From CAYHZL01 sp964361075 (GTDB lineage: Bacteria; Bacteroidota; Ignavibacteria; UBA10030; UBA8401): a stretch of 62,969 nucleotides of DNA. The notes under the pieces are model-generated. The model did no database searches. It was not told the DNA's origin and worked only from the letters and a program-made list of their open reading frames with translations. Where the stretch lies: positions 1 to 62,969 of the forward strand of contig CAYHZL010000001.1 in the NCBI GenBank assembly GCA_964361075.1, read 5' to 3'. The position numbers were made by a program, and so were the translations under genes. Below are positions 51,865-60,666 of this stretch, in pieces. Each line of letters opens with the position of its first letter. Position 1 is the first letter of the stretch.

Positions 51865-52725
51865 CTTGCCCGACTTTGCTTGTTTGCATGCTTCTTCCGT
51901 TTCACGAAATGTCGGACGCACATCGCTGTAAATAACACGCCGCGCAAATTCGACAGCCATTACCGGCGGATTGCCTTTTGCGTACGCAACAATACCGGAT
52001 TTAATACACGTTATGTACCGTGCTTCAGATTGATTAAGAAATTCCAAACTGGTTGCAAATGGTCCAACAAATCCGTAGGACATTAATACGCCGAGAAATG
52101 TACCAACAAGTGCTGCGGCAACATGATGACCAACTTCTTCCGGTGGTCCGCCAATCGCTTGCATCGTAACAATAATTCCTAACACTGCCGCCACAATTCC
52201 TAAACCGGGCAAGGCATCGCCAACTTTTGAAAATGTTGCAGGATAGCCGGCGTTCTCTTCGTGGTGTGTGTCGCTGTCGGCATCGAGCAATATTTCGATA
52301 TCTTGAGCAGGCACGCCGCCGCTCAACATAAGTTTCAATGTGTCGCACAAATAATAAATTGCGTGGTGCTTTTCAAGCAGAAATTTATTTTTAGTAAAAA
52401 TGGTACTCTTTTCCGGATTTTCTACATGCTGCTCAACATTAATAAGACCATCTCTCGTCGCAACGTGAAAAAGTTCGAAGAGTGTTTTCAAAAGATTAAG
52501 ATATTCTTTTTTTGTGTACAGGTCTCCTTTCAACACCAGTCCGAATTTGCCTCCCAGTCCTTTTATTATTCTCATTGGTGTTCCGATAAGTAAAGAACCA
52601 ATTGCAGCAGCACCGATAACAATAAATTCAGGAATCTGCAGGAGTACTAGCAGTGGTCCACCAGCCATTAAGAACCCGCCAATGACACCAACAATTACAA
52701 CAACTATTCCTATAATGACAAACAT
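51862..52725 (-). CDS. motA: Flagellar stator protein MotA (first pair)
   Basis: 287 aa. Four membrane helices: IIGIVVVIVGVIGGFLMAGG, IPEFIVIGAAAIGSLLIG, LPGLGIVAAVLGIIVTMQAIGG, VAAALVGTFLGVLMSYGFVGP, with a cytoplasmic loop between the second and third. Length and the extended loop fit the MotA/LafT (proton) type. The stop codon TAG is formed within a dispersed element. Forms the torque-generating ion channel with MotB. Confidence 0.93.
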   Translation of the reverse strand: MFVIIGIVVVIVGVIGGFLMAGGPLLVLLQIPEFIVIGAAAIGSLLIGTPMRIIKGLGGKFGLVLKGDLYTKKEYLNLLKTLFELFHVATRDGLINVEQHVENPEKSTIFTKNKFLLEKHHAIYYLCDTLKLMLSGGVPAQDIEILLDADSDTHHEENAGYPATFSKVGDALPGLGIVAAVLGIIVTMQAIGGPPEEVGHHVAAALVGTFLGVLMSYGFVGPFATSLEFLNQSEARYITCIKSGIVAYAKGNPPVMAVEFARRVIYSDVRPTFRETEEACKQAKSGK

Positions 52726-52754
52726 GAATGTTTCCTCAAAAAAAAATTACTTTG

Positions 52755-52871
52755 GGGCATCTCTAAAAACCTTCAAGGTGTATCTTGATCAAATTTTGTG
52801 ATGTTAAAATTTTATGTACATCACAAAAATAAAAACCTTGAAGGTTTCGTAACTAGTGTTTAGAGATACCC
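52755..52871. repeat. MITE-like element (partner at 17241)
   Basis: Outer arms GGGCATCTCTAAA and TTTAGAGATACCC; next pair AACCTTCAAGG / CCTTGAAGGTT; inner TTTTGTGATGT / ACATCACAAAA. Almost identical to 17241-17338 read on minus. Lies between motA and the REC-HPt gene. Confidence 0.88.
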
Positions 52872-52879
52872 TTTGTATT

Positions 52880-53677
52880 CTATGAACTCATTGCTTGTTG
52901 TTGATTACTTTCTTGTATCTTGCGTTGTACATCATCTGCAATTTCTGTAAATCTCGCTTTAATACGTCCAAAACATTCTTCCACTTTTGGCCAATCAACA
53001 GGATCAGCTTTGGCTATATCTTCAAGTTCCGCACCGAGGAACGTGATATCTTCGTAACCAACTGTTGTCCCGCTTCCTTTCAAATCGTGTGCAACTTTCA
53101 CAAGCTGTGATGAATGTTTTAATTCAATAGCAGAAGATATTTTTTTTCGCTTATCATCGAACAGAGAAATGAAATGTTTTGCAAGACGCAATGTCAGCCG
53201 GCGCTGGTCTTCGGCTGTAAAACGGCTGGGAGAAAATTTATTACTTTCTCTCAGGAGCGATTGCTTCTTTACATTTTTAACAAACTCTTCGCCTAATAAC
53301 TCGACAACTTTTTTGTGCAATGTGTCTTCGTTAAATGGTTTAGAAAGTACCGCGTGTGCGCCTGCTTCCACCGCTGCAACTACATGCTGGCGATCGGTGT
53401 GCGCAGAAACAACAATGACCGGTATTGAAGAATTGGGCTGACGCTGTTTCATTGCCCGCAATGTTTTCATCCCGTCAAAATTCGGCATGAGCAAATCTAA
53501 AATAATTAATGCCGGAGTTGATTCAGAAAGTTTTCTTAGTCCTTCTAATCCGTCGTTTGCTGTAATAACAGTAAAATACAGCCTCTGAAAAAAAATCTTC
53601 AACGCTTGCCGCGTTACAGCACCGTCGTCAATAATCAATACGCTGGCAAGTTTATCTTCTTGAATTTGAATCGGCAT
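52880..53677 (-). CDS. Receiver-HPt phosphotransfer protein
   Basis: 265 aa. N-terminal receiver (Asp61 in LIILDLLMPNFDG, VLSKPF) and a C-terminal HPt four-helix domain with His197 in KVAHDLKGSGTTVG. Such a protein can pass phosphate between the hybrid kinases and single-domain receivers in this cluster. It is 10 bp after csrA and links the motility and signalling sections. Confidence 0.87.
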   Translation of the reverse strand: MPIQIQEDKLASVLIIDDGAVTRQALKIFFQRLYFTVITANDGLEGLRKLSESTPALIILDLLMPNFDGMKTLRAMKQRQPNSSIPVIVVSAHTDRQHVVAAVEAGAHAVLSKPFNEDTLHKKVVELLGEEFVKNVKKQSLLRESNKFSPSRFTAEDQRRLTLRLAKHFISLFDDKRKKISSAIELKHSSQLVKVAHDLKGSGTTVGYEDITFLGAELEDIAKADPVDWPKVEECFGRIKARFTEIADDVQRKIQESNQQQAMSS

Positions 53678-53687
53678 AGTTACTTCC

Positions 53688-53930
53688 TCACTCTTTAATT
53701 TTTCGTTTCTTTAAAAGCGCGGCAAGTTCTCTGGAGTTTTGTACGGATGATTTTGTCGCTTTGATGTTCTCTATTTTGATGCGTTCGTACACTTCACCAC
53801 GATGCACAGGTATGCTTTTGGGTGCATCAATGCCAAGTTTGATTTGACCATCGTTCATCTGAACGATAGTGATAGTGATGGAGTCCCCGATTTTTATTGT
53901 CTCGCCTAACTTCCGTGTTAATATCAGCAT
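53688..53930 (-). CDS. csrA: Carbon storage regulator CsrA
   Basis: 80 aa. MLILTRKLGETIKIGDSI is the invariant start; the IPVHRGEVYE segment follows. CsrA binds GGA in mRNA leaders and often represses flagellin translation. The extended C-terminal tail (ELAALLKKRKIKE) is common in fliW-linked CsrA, and FliW antagonises it. Confidence 0.97.
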   Translation of the reverse strand: MLILTRKLGETIKIGDSITITIVQMNDGQIKLGIDAPKSIPVHRGEVYERIKIENIKATKSSVQNSRELAALLKKRKIKE

Positions 53931-54004
53931 ACATACCTTCCTTGGTGTAAGAGGAATTGGATTGAGGGTTCGTAATAATAAATGTTAGCGCTTGTTACGT
54001 TTTG

Positions 54005-54400
54005 TTATGCAAACCGTTCCGAAACAGAATACTCTTCGTCGTTTAAAATTATTTGCACACCTTCGCGTTTTTGCGCATTGATAACAATCGGACTGCGCAA
54101 ATTGATAGTTGTTTCTTCGAGCGATGGCTTGAGACAGACAATGGAATATATTTCGTATAAGTCGCCGTTCGAACGCGGAAAGTTTGCTTTATATTCTTTA
54201 ACGATCTCGCGGGGATCAATCATCGGAAAACAGACAGCTTCGTCTTGCGTTGAAACTAACCAACGAAACGGCTCCGTGCTTTCATCATTAACAATGATAA
54301 AATCTTTGAACTCTTCAAAACCTATCACACCGCTCGGAAAGGTGATACGATAATTATCGTCACATTCCAATTCGCCAAATTGTTTCGATTGAAATTTCAT
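54005..54400 (-). CDS. fliW: Flagellar assembly factor FliW
   Basis: 131 aa. ITFPSGVIGFEEFKDFII and PFRWLVSTQDEAVCFPMIDP are FliW hallmarks. FliW binds CsrA and flagellin, so flagellin synthesis tracks filament export. It precedes csrA by 74 bp, the canonical partner order, and follows motB by 7 bp. Confidence 0.95.
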   Translation of the reverse strand: MKFQSKQFGELECDDNYRITFPSGVIGFEEFKDFIIVNDESTEPFRWLVSTQDEAVCFPMIDPREIVKEYKANFPRSNGDLYEIYSIVCLKPSLEETTINLRSPIVINAQKREGVQIILNDEEYSVSERFA

Positions 54401-54407
54401 AGTGTAC

Positions 54408-55112
54408 TTACTCCTTTGATGCTTGTTTGTTTTCCGCCATATCTAATATAACAATATCTACACGTCTATTTTTTGCTCTGTTTTCATTTGAATCATTTTT
54501 TACCATCGGTTTATATTCTGCATAACCAACCACGGCAATCTTATCAGCGTTAAGCCGGTGTTTTGTGATAAGATAGTATGCAGTATTGACGGCACGCGAT
54601 ACTGATAAATGCCAGTTCGATGGAAACTGCTGTGTCGCAATCGGAACATCATCTGTATGCCCTTCTACACGAAAATCATTCGGCAGTCGATGAAGCACAC
54701 TCGCTATCGTATCAAGTACAGTGTACGAACTTAATTTCAAATCTGCACTACCTGAAGTAAACAATAATCGCTCTAACATGTGAATTGTAATTCCGCGTTC
54801 GCTCTGAGAAAAAGTTACATCATTACCAAGTGTTCTATTGCCAATCGCTTCTTTCAAAAGACTTGCTAAATCTTTAGCGGCAACATCCGCCGGTAACGGT
54901 ATAAATGAAGTTCCTGTTCCCGATCCGTACACTTTTCCGCCAAAAACATTTTCGAAAACACCAACCATCTGCCGGTACTTCGTAACATCAATTTGCGATA
55001 CGGAGTATAATACAATGAACAATCCTAACAAGAGCGTAATCAAATCAGCGTAGGTAATTAAATATCTGTCTGATCGTTCTTCGCCGACATCATCAAATGG
55101 TGATGCAAACAT
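54408..55112 (-). CDS. motB: Flagellar stator protein MotB/PomB-like (second pair)
   Basis: 234 aa from ATG 55112. Membrane helix with the ion-binding Asp23 (LITYADLITLLLGLFIVLYS), then an OmpA-type domain (FRVEGHTDDVPI, WHLSVSRAVNTAYYLI). The frame is open to 55265, but that would overlap motA by 130 bp and add a Ser/Arg-rich stretch that is the shadow of motA, so a start near the motA stop is preferred. GTG at 55133 with AAGAG five nt upstream is a real alternative. Confidence 0.85.
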   Translation of the reverse strand: MFASPFDDVGEERSDRYLITYADLITLLLGLFIVLYSVSQIDVTKYRQMVGVFENVFGGKVYGSGTGTSFIPLPADVAAKDLASLLKEAIGNRTLGNDVTFSQSERGITIHMLERLLFTSGSADLKLSSYTVLDTIASVLHRLPNDFRVEGHTDDVPIATQQFPSNWHLSVSRAVNTAYYLITKHRLNADKIAVVGYAEYKPMVKNDSNENRAKNRRVDIVILDMAENKQASKE

Positions 55113-55135
55113 TTTGCGCCGGGGTCGCTGCACTG

Positions 55136-55897
55136 TTACTCTTGGTTCTGACCCGGCAGCATACCCATAAGTCTCGCTCTGATAATCGCCGACACTTCGC
55201 CCTGCTGAACCGCCAGAACTCCTTCGAGCGCTATCTCCATGTATTGTTTTTCTTCGAGGTGACATATTTTTAGTCTATCGGCAATCGGCAGCCAAATAAT
55301 ATTTGCGTTAAAAATTCCCCACAATGTAGCAATAAATGCTGATGCCATGTTGTGAATTAATTGTTTCGGATCTTCGCCTGCGTTCGCCATTGCCATAATC
55401 AAACCCATCACCGTTCCGATGATGCCCATTGTTGGCGAGTATCCTCCCATTTTCGAAAACAACGCCGCGTTCATCGCATGGCGTTCTGAAACACGGGCAA
55501 TTTCTCCTTCTGCAATAGTGCGAATAGATTCGCTGTCTGTTCCATCAATGGCAAGACGCAAGAGTTTTTTTAAAAATGGGTACTGAACATTTTCTGCATC
55601 ATTATCCAACGAAAGCAATCCGTCTTTTCGTGCGCGCGCCGTGTATTGCACTAACAGTTCCACCAAATCGTTGCCGTCATATTCCTTCGGATACATCGCA
55701 ATTTTAAATAATTTCCAGCCGTTGATAAATCGCTTCCAACCGTTTCCAACAATTGCCGTTGCGAACGTGCCGCCAAACACAACGGTCATTGGCGGTAACA
55801 ATAGCAACGCCCCAAGCGAGCCGCCCTCCAAAACGAACGAACCAAAAATTGCTGCACATCCAAGTGCGATACCTACTAATGTTCCGTACTTTTTCAT
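55136..55897 (-). CDS. motA: Flagellar stator protein MotA/PomA-like (second pair)
   Basis: 253 aa, the short form seen in PomA/MotP sodium-type stators. Four helices: LVGIALGCAAIFGSFVLEGG, LLLPPMTVVFGGTFATAIVG, MGGYSPTMGIIGTVMGLIMA and ASAFIATLWGIFNANIIWLP. TMGIIGTVMGLI is the conserved pore-lining segment. Sodium use is inferred from length and sequence type. It starts 3 bp after flgL ends. Confidence 0.92.
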   Translation of the reverse strand: MKKYGTLVGIALGCAAIFGSFVLEGGSLGALLLLPPMTVVFGGTFATAIVGNGWKRFINGWKLFKIAMYPKEYDGNDLVELLVQYTARARKDGLLSLDNDAENVQYPFLKKLLRLAIDGTDSESIRTIAEGEIARVSERHAMNAALFSKMGGYSPTMGIIGTVMGLIMAMANAGEDPKQLIHNMASAFIATLWGIFNANIIWLPIADRLKICHLEEKQYMEIALEGVLAVQQGEVSAIIRARLMGMLPGQNQE

Positions 55898-55900
55898 TGA

Positions 55901-56785
55901 TTAAATAAAATCCACTAACGATTTCGGAATAACACGTGCACCGACTTTCAGCGCTGTATCTAAAATAACTTGTTGGTGCTGCAAATCAACAACTGCTTTT
56001 GCTACTTCTGTATCCTGCACTTTTGAAAGCACAGACTGCAATGATACGGTTTGACTGTCCATCTGACTGCTAAAATTATCTAACCGATTAAGTGTTGTGC
56101 CGGCTTTTACCGATGCAACAAGTATTTTATCCATAGCGTCGCTTACTTGTTGTTGCTCTGCTGCTGTTGGCTGCGTTCCTGCAGAATACTTTTTATACAA
56201 ATTAAGAATCGCATCAAGCGCGGCTGTTCCGTTGAACGCTGCCATGCCGGAAATATTAGTAGGCTCTTGCGTTTGCGGAGCAACATCAACATTGATCGAA
56301 CCGCCAATACCATTCGGATTCTGTGAGACAATTTGTGTTATTGAATCGTACGTAAACGGTTTCTGGTCTGTATTGACACCGCCAAATATATATTTGCCGT
56401 TGTAATTTGTGTTGGTAATTTGCAGCAACTCGTTAAACATTTGTTTTGTTTCTTCTGCATACGTTTGTAATTCTTGCGGATTCGCTGTGCTTGTTGCGCG
56501 CGCCATTAATTCTTTTGCATTAATTAGTAAATCAACTGCATTGTTAAGCGATAGTGCAGTCGTGGACATAAATGCGTTTGCAACGCTAATGTTATTCTGA
56601 AATTGCTCGTTGTTAGAAATTTTATTTTTAAGCTGCAGAACACTGTTTGCATTTGTCGGATCATCAGACATGGTGTGAATTTTTACTCCGGTTGCAATGT
56701 CTCTGTTCAGTTTGTCCATTTTGTCCCGGGTAGAGAACACACTTTCAAGAAAACTATTGGCGATATTAATTTCGGTTACTCTCAT
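55901..56785 (-). CDS. flgL: Hook-filament junction protein FlgL
   Basis: 294 aa. Flagellin-like ends: RVTEINIANSFLESVFSTRDKM at the start and a C-terminal helix (LQSVLSKVQDTEVAKAVVDLQHQQ). The middle has NYNGKYIFGGVNTDQKPF, typical of FlgL. It is exported and bridges FlgK and the filament. Follows flgK by 7 bp. Confidence 0.93.
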   Translation of the reverse strand: MRVTEINIANSFLESVFSTRDKMDKLNRDIATGVKIHTMSDDPTNANSVLQLKNKISNNEQFQNNISVANAFMSTTALSLNNAVDLLINAKELMARATSTANPQELQTYAEETKQMFNELLQITNTNYNGKYIFGGVNTDQKPFTYDSITQIVSQNPNGIGGSINVDVAPQTQEPTNISGMAAFNGTAALDAILNLYKKYSAGTQPTAAEQQQVSDAMDKILVASVKAGTTLNRLDNFSSQMDSQTVSLQSVLSKVQDTEVAKAVVDLQHQQVILDTALKVGARVIPKSLVDFI

Positions 56786-56792
56786 AATTCAC

Positions 56793-58160
56793 CTACACCA
56801 TTTGTATGATTGTTGACATCATTTCATCTACCGCTTTAATTAATTTTGCTGAAGCATCGTACGAGCGCTGAAACTTAATCATGTTCGTCATTTCTTCATC
56901 AAGCGAAACAGCCGAAAAAGAATTACGTTGTGATTGAAGTTGGATCATGATTAACTGTTGTCCATCTGTTTCTTGCTTTACCCGCGATGCATCAGAACCA
57001 ATTTTTCCCAACAACATATTGTAATATTGCTGATGTGTTACCGTACCGCCATTCATTGTTGGTGTTTCAAATATATTCGCAATTTGTGTTGCAACATCGT
57101 TATCGCCCGCAGCACCGGTTTTACTTGCTGCAATTAATCGCGGATCGGATTCGATAGTTGGAGTAATCGTCAGCGTACCATTTGTATAGCTGCTGAAGAA
57201 ATCGTTGCCGGTCGGCGCCGGAGTTCCTAAACCAAAACCGGCGTTGTGCACGGTGTTTACTTCGGTGAAAATGCTTGTTGCCAATGTATCAATATCACTC
57301 ATGTACTTTGGAATAACATCGTTGTAGTGCGTCAACATACCGCCAAGTTCGCCGGAATTGATATTTGCCGCACTGGTGGAACTTGCAATACCAACACTGA
57401 GCGTGGTACCGTTGTCGGTTACGCTGAACGGTACTGCAGAATTTTCATCAGCAACAGTAACGCCGCCAACATTCACGCGAATCACTCCCTTTGTATCCTC
57501 GTATGTTTTAACATTGGCGAGTTGAGAAAGTTCGTCAATTTTATTGTCGCGCGTATCCATCAAATCATTTGCTGTTAAATTTGCATTGCTTGCATCAAGT
57601 ATTTTTTTGTTCAGGTCGGAAATCTGGGATGTGAGCGTGTTAATCTTATTTACTTTTGAAACTATTTCATCCTTAATATCCGAACGCAATGAAGAAAAAT
57701 TATTTTGGATTTGTTTAATACCTGTACTGAGAGACCGTGCGCTTTGCAAAACAATTTGTCTCGCACCCAAATCTTCCGGTGTTGTTGCTAATGTCTGCCA
57801 TGCCTTGGAAAAATTCTGCATCATACTTTGCAAGCCGTTACTTGATGGCTCATTCATGATCGCTTCTATCTGATCAAAAATACGTGATTGCAGTGTGGAA
57901 CTGCCGAGCGATTGTTGCGAGTTGCGCACTTGTGTATCAATGAAATTATCGCGTAAGCGTGAAACGCTTGAAAGCTCTACGCCGGAACCAAGCAAACCGA
58001 CTGACTCCCTCGTTGGCGCTGTTGTAGTCAAATCCGCGCGCTGACGTGTATAGCCAACTGTGCCCGCGTTAGCAATATTGTGCGCTGTTACATCCATTGC
58101 GTTTCGCTGGGCAAACAACGAACGACGAGCAGTCTCGAAAACTTTATTGATGCCGGCCAT
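56793..58160 (-). CDS. flgK: Hook-associated protein 1, FlgK
   Basis: 455 aa. FETARRSLFAQRNAMDVTAHNIANAGTVGYTRQRADL is the rod/hook-type N-terminus with the ANxANxxTxGYxRQ motif. The C-terminus VSLDEEMTNMIKFQRSYDASAKLI matches rod/hook proteins. Exported through the flagellar secretion system; its chaperone is the FlgN-like gene upstream (9-bp gap). Confidence 0.94.
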   Translation of the reverse strand: MAGINKVFETARRSLFAQRNAMDVTAHNIANAGTVGYTRQRADLTTTAPTRESVGLLGSGVELSSVSRLRDNFIDTQVRNSQQSLGSSTLQSRIFDQIEAIMNEPSSNGLQSMMQNFSKAWQTLATTPEDLGARQIVLQSARSLSTGIKQIQNNFSSLRSDIKDEIVSKVNKINTLTSQISDLNKKILDASNANLTANDLMDTRDNKIDELSQLANVKTYEDTKGVIRVNVGGVTVADENSAVPFSVTDNGTTLSVGIASSTSAANINSGELGGMLTHYNDVIPKYMSDIDTLATSIFTEVNTVHNAGFGLGTPAPTGNDFFSSYTNGTLTITPTIESDPRLIAASKTGAAGDNDVATQIANIFETPTMNGGTVTHQQYYNMLLGKIGSDASRVKQETDGQQLIMIQLQSQRNSFSAVSLDEEMTNMIKFQRSYDASAKLIKAVDEMMSTIIQMV

Positions 58161-58169
58161 ACTTTTCTT

Positions 58170-58616
58170 TCACACAGTTCTGTTTATCAGTTGCCGCGAT
58201 TTATTTTGAGTAACAATATTAATTGTCTCTTTAATAAAATTCATTGAATTATTCACAAGCATTTTGTTCTGGTCGTTGAGGTACGTAATTTGCTGCAATG
58301 TATTTCTCAGCCGTCCTTCTAACTGTGTCAGTTCATCGGTGCGGGTATAGTTGAGTTGCTCAACTACTTCTTGCAGCGTTAATGTTTGCATCTTCGCATC
58401 TAAATCGTCTATGCAGTGTGCAATAAATGCAAGACGTTGTTGTTCATGCTCTCTCACACCTTTAATCGCAGCTTCTTCTTCAGTCAGAGCAATTTTCAAC
58501 GCGTCATAATTATGTTTCACAATTGCATTCTGTTTGCACAATACAACTTCGCGCAAAGTTTCCAACGAGATCAATTCTTTTTCTAAAATGTTTATTAAAT
58601 CAGTCAGTTCGGTCAT
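58170..58616 (-). CDS. flgN: FlgN-like export chaperone
   Basis: 148 aa, nearly all helical with heptad-like spacing. Position directly before flgK and a length of about 140-150 aa fit FlgN, which binds FlgK and FlgL for export. Sequence of this family is weakly conserved, so the call rests on position, size and helix pattern. Start overlaps the FlgJ-like stop by 4 bp. Confidence 0.75.
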   Translation of the reverse strand: MTELTDLINILEKELISLETLREVVLCKQNAIVKHNYDALKIALTEEEAAIKGVREHEQQRLAFIAHCIDDLDAKMQTLTLQEVVEQLNYTRTDELTQLEGRLRNTLQQITYLNDQNKMLVNNSMNFIKETINIVTQNKSRQLINRTV

Positions 58617-59551
58617 TGCTTTTCATTCTCCGATGATTGAAGCGCTGCAAATAAATTCATCACTCTTTTTACATAATTTTGTGTTTCTTTGAACGGAGGA
58701 ATGCCGTTATATTTTTCAATATTTCCCGGTCCTGCATTGTACGATGCGAGTGCAAGCGGTATATTACCCTCAAAACGATCTAACTGCTGTTTCAAATATT
58801 TTGCGCCGCCATTAATATTTTGATGCGGATCCCAAACATTTTTTACGCCAACCGATGCCGCCGTTGTGTCAATTAATTGCATCAATCCCTTCGCATTTTT
58901 TGAAGAACGAGCTGTATTTTTTCCGCCGGATTCTTGTACTATCATTGCCTTTATCAGATTTTTATTGATACCCGTTGTATCTGCAGCTTGCTCTATTATA
59001 TGATCGTACGAGGTTACTCTCTCCATTGTATTCGAATGTATGTTCACTGAATCTTTAACAAGAGGTACGACCGGAACAATAATTTCTTTTACTTGCTTCG
59101 GTACACTCGCTTCACCTGTGCGTATCACCGATGGTTTCGTTTGCTGTTTTTCAGGAAAAGATATTTTTCCTTCGAGTATTTCAATTTGTTTCTTCGTTAC
59201 TACGCGCGGTGTTCTTGGAACTTCGGTGTGTAGTTTCATCCCTGCTTGTGCTTGCTTTAATTCCTGTAACGATTCGCCGGTAATTTTTTTATACATCGCT
59301 TCTGCAACACCAAAGCTGCTGCTTTTCGAAATATGTTTGGCAAGTTCACCATCGAACATTCCCTTCACCATCTCGCCGCCAAAGCTTTCACCAAATTCCG
59401 AACTTTTCTCTTCGCCACGCATCGATTTCAACATCATCGAAATAAAAATTGCTTCAAAATCGCGCGACGCTTTTTGCAATTTTTGTTTTTGCGCCGGCGA
59501 AAATTTCTGCACCGTATCTTGTACGTTAATATGTTGAATGTCTTGTGCCAT
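58613..59551 (-). CDS. flgJ: FlgJ-type rod-binding domain fused to an SLT lytic transglycosylase
   Basis: 312 aa. The N-terminal 100 residues are the rod-binding domain (ASRDFEAIFISMMLKSMRG, GGEMVKGMFDGELAKHI). A proline/valine-rich linker leads to an SLT family 1 domain (IVQESGGKNTARSSKNAKGLMQL, ALASYNAGPGN, YVKRVM) with the catalytic Glu in QESGG. In enterobacterial FlgJ the second domain is a GH73 glucosaminidase; here it is a lytic transglycosylase. Drills the cell wall for rod passage. Starts one base after flgI ends. Confidence 0.9.
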   Translation of the reverse strand: MAQDIQHINVQDTVQKFSPAQKQKLQKASRDFEAIFISMMLKSMRGEEKSSEFGESFGGEMVKGMFDGELAKHISKSSSFGVAEAMYKKITGESLQELKQAQAGMKLHTEVPRTPRVVTKKQIEILEGKISFPEKQQTKPSVIRTGEASVPKQVKEIIVPVVPLVKDSVNIHSNTMERVTSYDHIIEQAADTTGINKNLIKAMIVQESGGKNTARSSKNAKGLMQLIDTTAASVGVKNVWDPHQNINGGAKYLKQQLDRFEGNIPLALASYNAGPGNIEKYNGIPPFKETQNYVKRVMNLFAALQSSENEKQ

Positions 59552-59552
59552 T

Positions 59553-60653
59553 TTAGATTATCACTAATTCTGCTTTCAGTGCGCCCACTTCTTTCAATGC
59601 CTGGAAAATTGCAATGATATCGCGTGGCGCAACTTTCAATAAGTTTAATACCTTCGCTACATCTTGCACTGTTGCAACACCATCAATCGCCACCACTTTT
59701 GCCGAATCTTGTACCGCTGTTGGAGATTCAATTTTCGCAACAATTGTTTTACCGCCCTGCGAAAATGCATTGGGCTGAGAAATAACAGGCGCTGTTTCAA
59801 TTTCTATATTTAATCCGCCGTGCGAAATTGCAACAGGAAGAATGGAAACATTGGATCCGATAATAACGGTGCCTGTTCGTTCGTTGATGACAACACGCGC
59901 AATCACATCAACATTTACTTCGAGCATTTCCAACTGTGAAATAAAATCTATCAACTGCGATGAAAAAGCTGCCGGCACAACTATTTCAACACTGCCTGCA
60001 TCCATACTTTTTGCAATTTTACTTCCCATCGATTTATTTACTACATCGGCAATTCTTTTTGAAGTTGTAAAGTCGGCTTGATTCAGCACCAACGAAACGG
60101 ACATGCCGTCGCCAAGCGATGGATTGACAGCTTTTTCCACAATGGCGCCATTTGGAATTCTTCCCGCCGCTGTGTGATTTTTTGCGACGCGTGAACCGCT
60201 GCTTGTTCGTACATCAAACCCGCCGACCGAAATTGAACCCTGCGCCATCGCATACACAGTTCCATCTAAACCGGAAAGTGGTGTCATCAACAATGTGCCG
60301 CCTTGCAAACTTGTTGCATCACCCATCGAAGAAACTGTTACGTCCGAAACACCGCCTGATTTTGTGAACGGTGCGATAGTCGTTGTTACCATCACTGCAG
60401 CAACATTGCGTAAACGCATTTCGTTTTGCGGAACAGTAATACCAAAACGCTGCAGCATACTTGTTACCGATTGAACAGTAAACATAGAACGTTGTGTATC
60501 GCCCGTGCCTGCCAACCCTACTACCAAACCATATCCAAGTACTTGTTCGCCGCGCATTCCCATCACATACGCAATGTCTTTAATGCGCGTACCTGCAAAA
60601 GATAATTGCGTGTTGAGCAGCGCTAGTAACATGAAAGCAGTAAATTTTTTCAC
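59553..60653 (-). CDS. flgI: Flagellar P-ring protein FlgI
   Basis: 366 aa from a GTG at 60653, which has AAGGA eight nt upstream and gives a clean signal peptide (KKFTAFMLLALLNTQLSFAG). The longer frame to 60719 overlaps flgH and puts 22 charged residues before it. Family blocks: GYGLVVGLAGTGDTQRS, NVAAVMVTTTIAPF, VVINERTGTVIIGSNV and VAKVLNLLKVAPRDIIAIFQALKEVGAL. Forms the periplasmic bushing, showing a peptidoglycan plus outer-membrane envelope. Confidence 0.95.
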   Translation of the reverse strand: MKKFTAFMLLALLNTQLSFAGTRIKDIAYVMGMRGEQVLGYGLVVGLAGTGDTQRSMFTVQSVTSMLQRFGITVPQNEMRLRNVAAVMVTTTIAPFTKSGGVSDVTVSSMGDATSLQGGTLLMTPLSGLDGTVYAMAQGSISVGGFDVRTSSGSRVAKNHTAAGRIPNGAIVEKAVNPSLGDGMSVSLVLNQADFTTSKRIADVVNKSMGSKIAKSMDAGSVEIVVPAAFSSQLIDFISQLEMLEVNVDVIARVVINERTGTVIIGSNVSILPVAISHGGLNIEIETAPVISQPNAFSQGGKTIVAKIESPTAVQDSAKVVAIDGVATVQDVAKVLNLLKVAPRDIIAIFQALKEVGALKAELVII

Positions 60654-60666
60654 GGTACGTTTCCTT

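Noticed and set aside
54408..55265. Long 285-aa form of the second MotB
   Set aside because: It would overlap motA by 130 bp, and the added residues are Ser/Arg-rich shadow sequence without family match.
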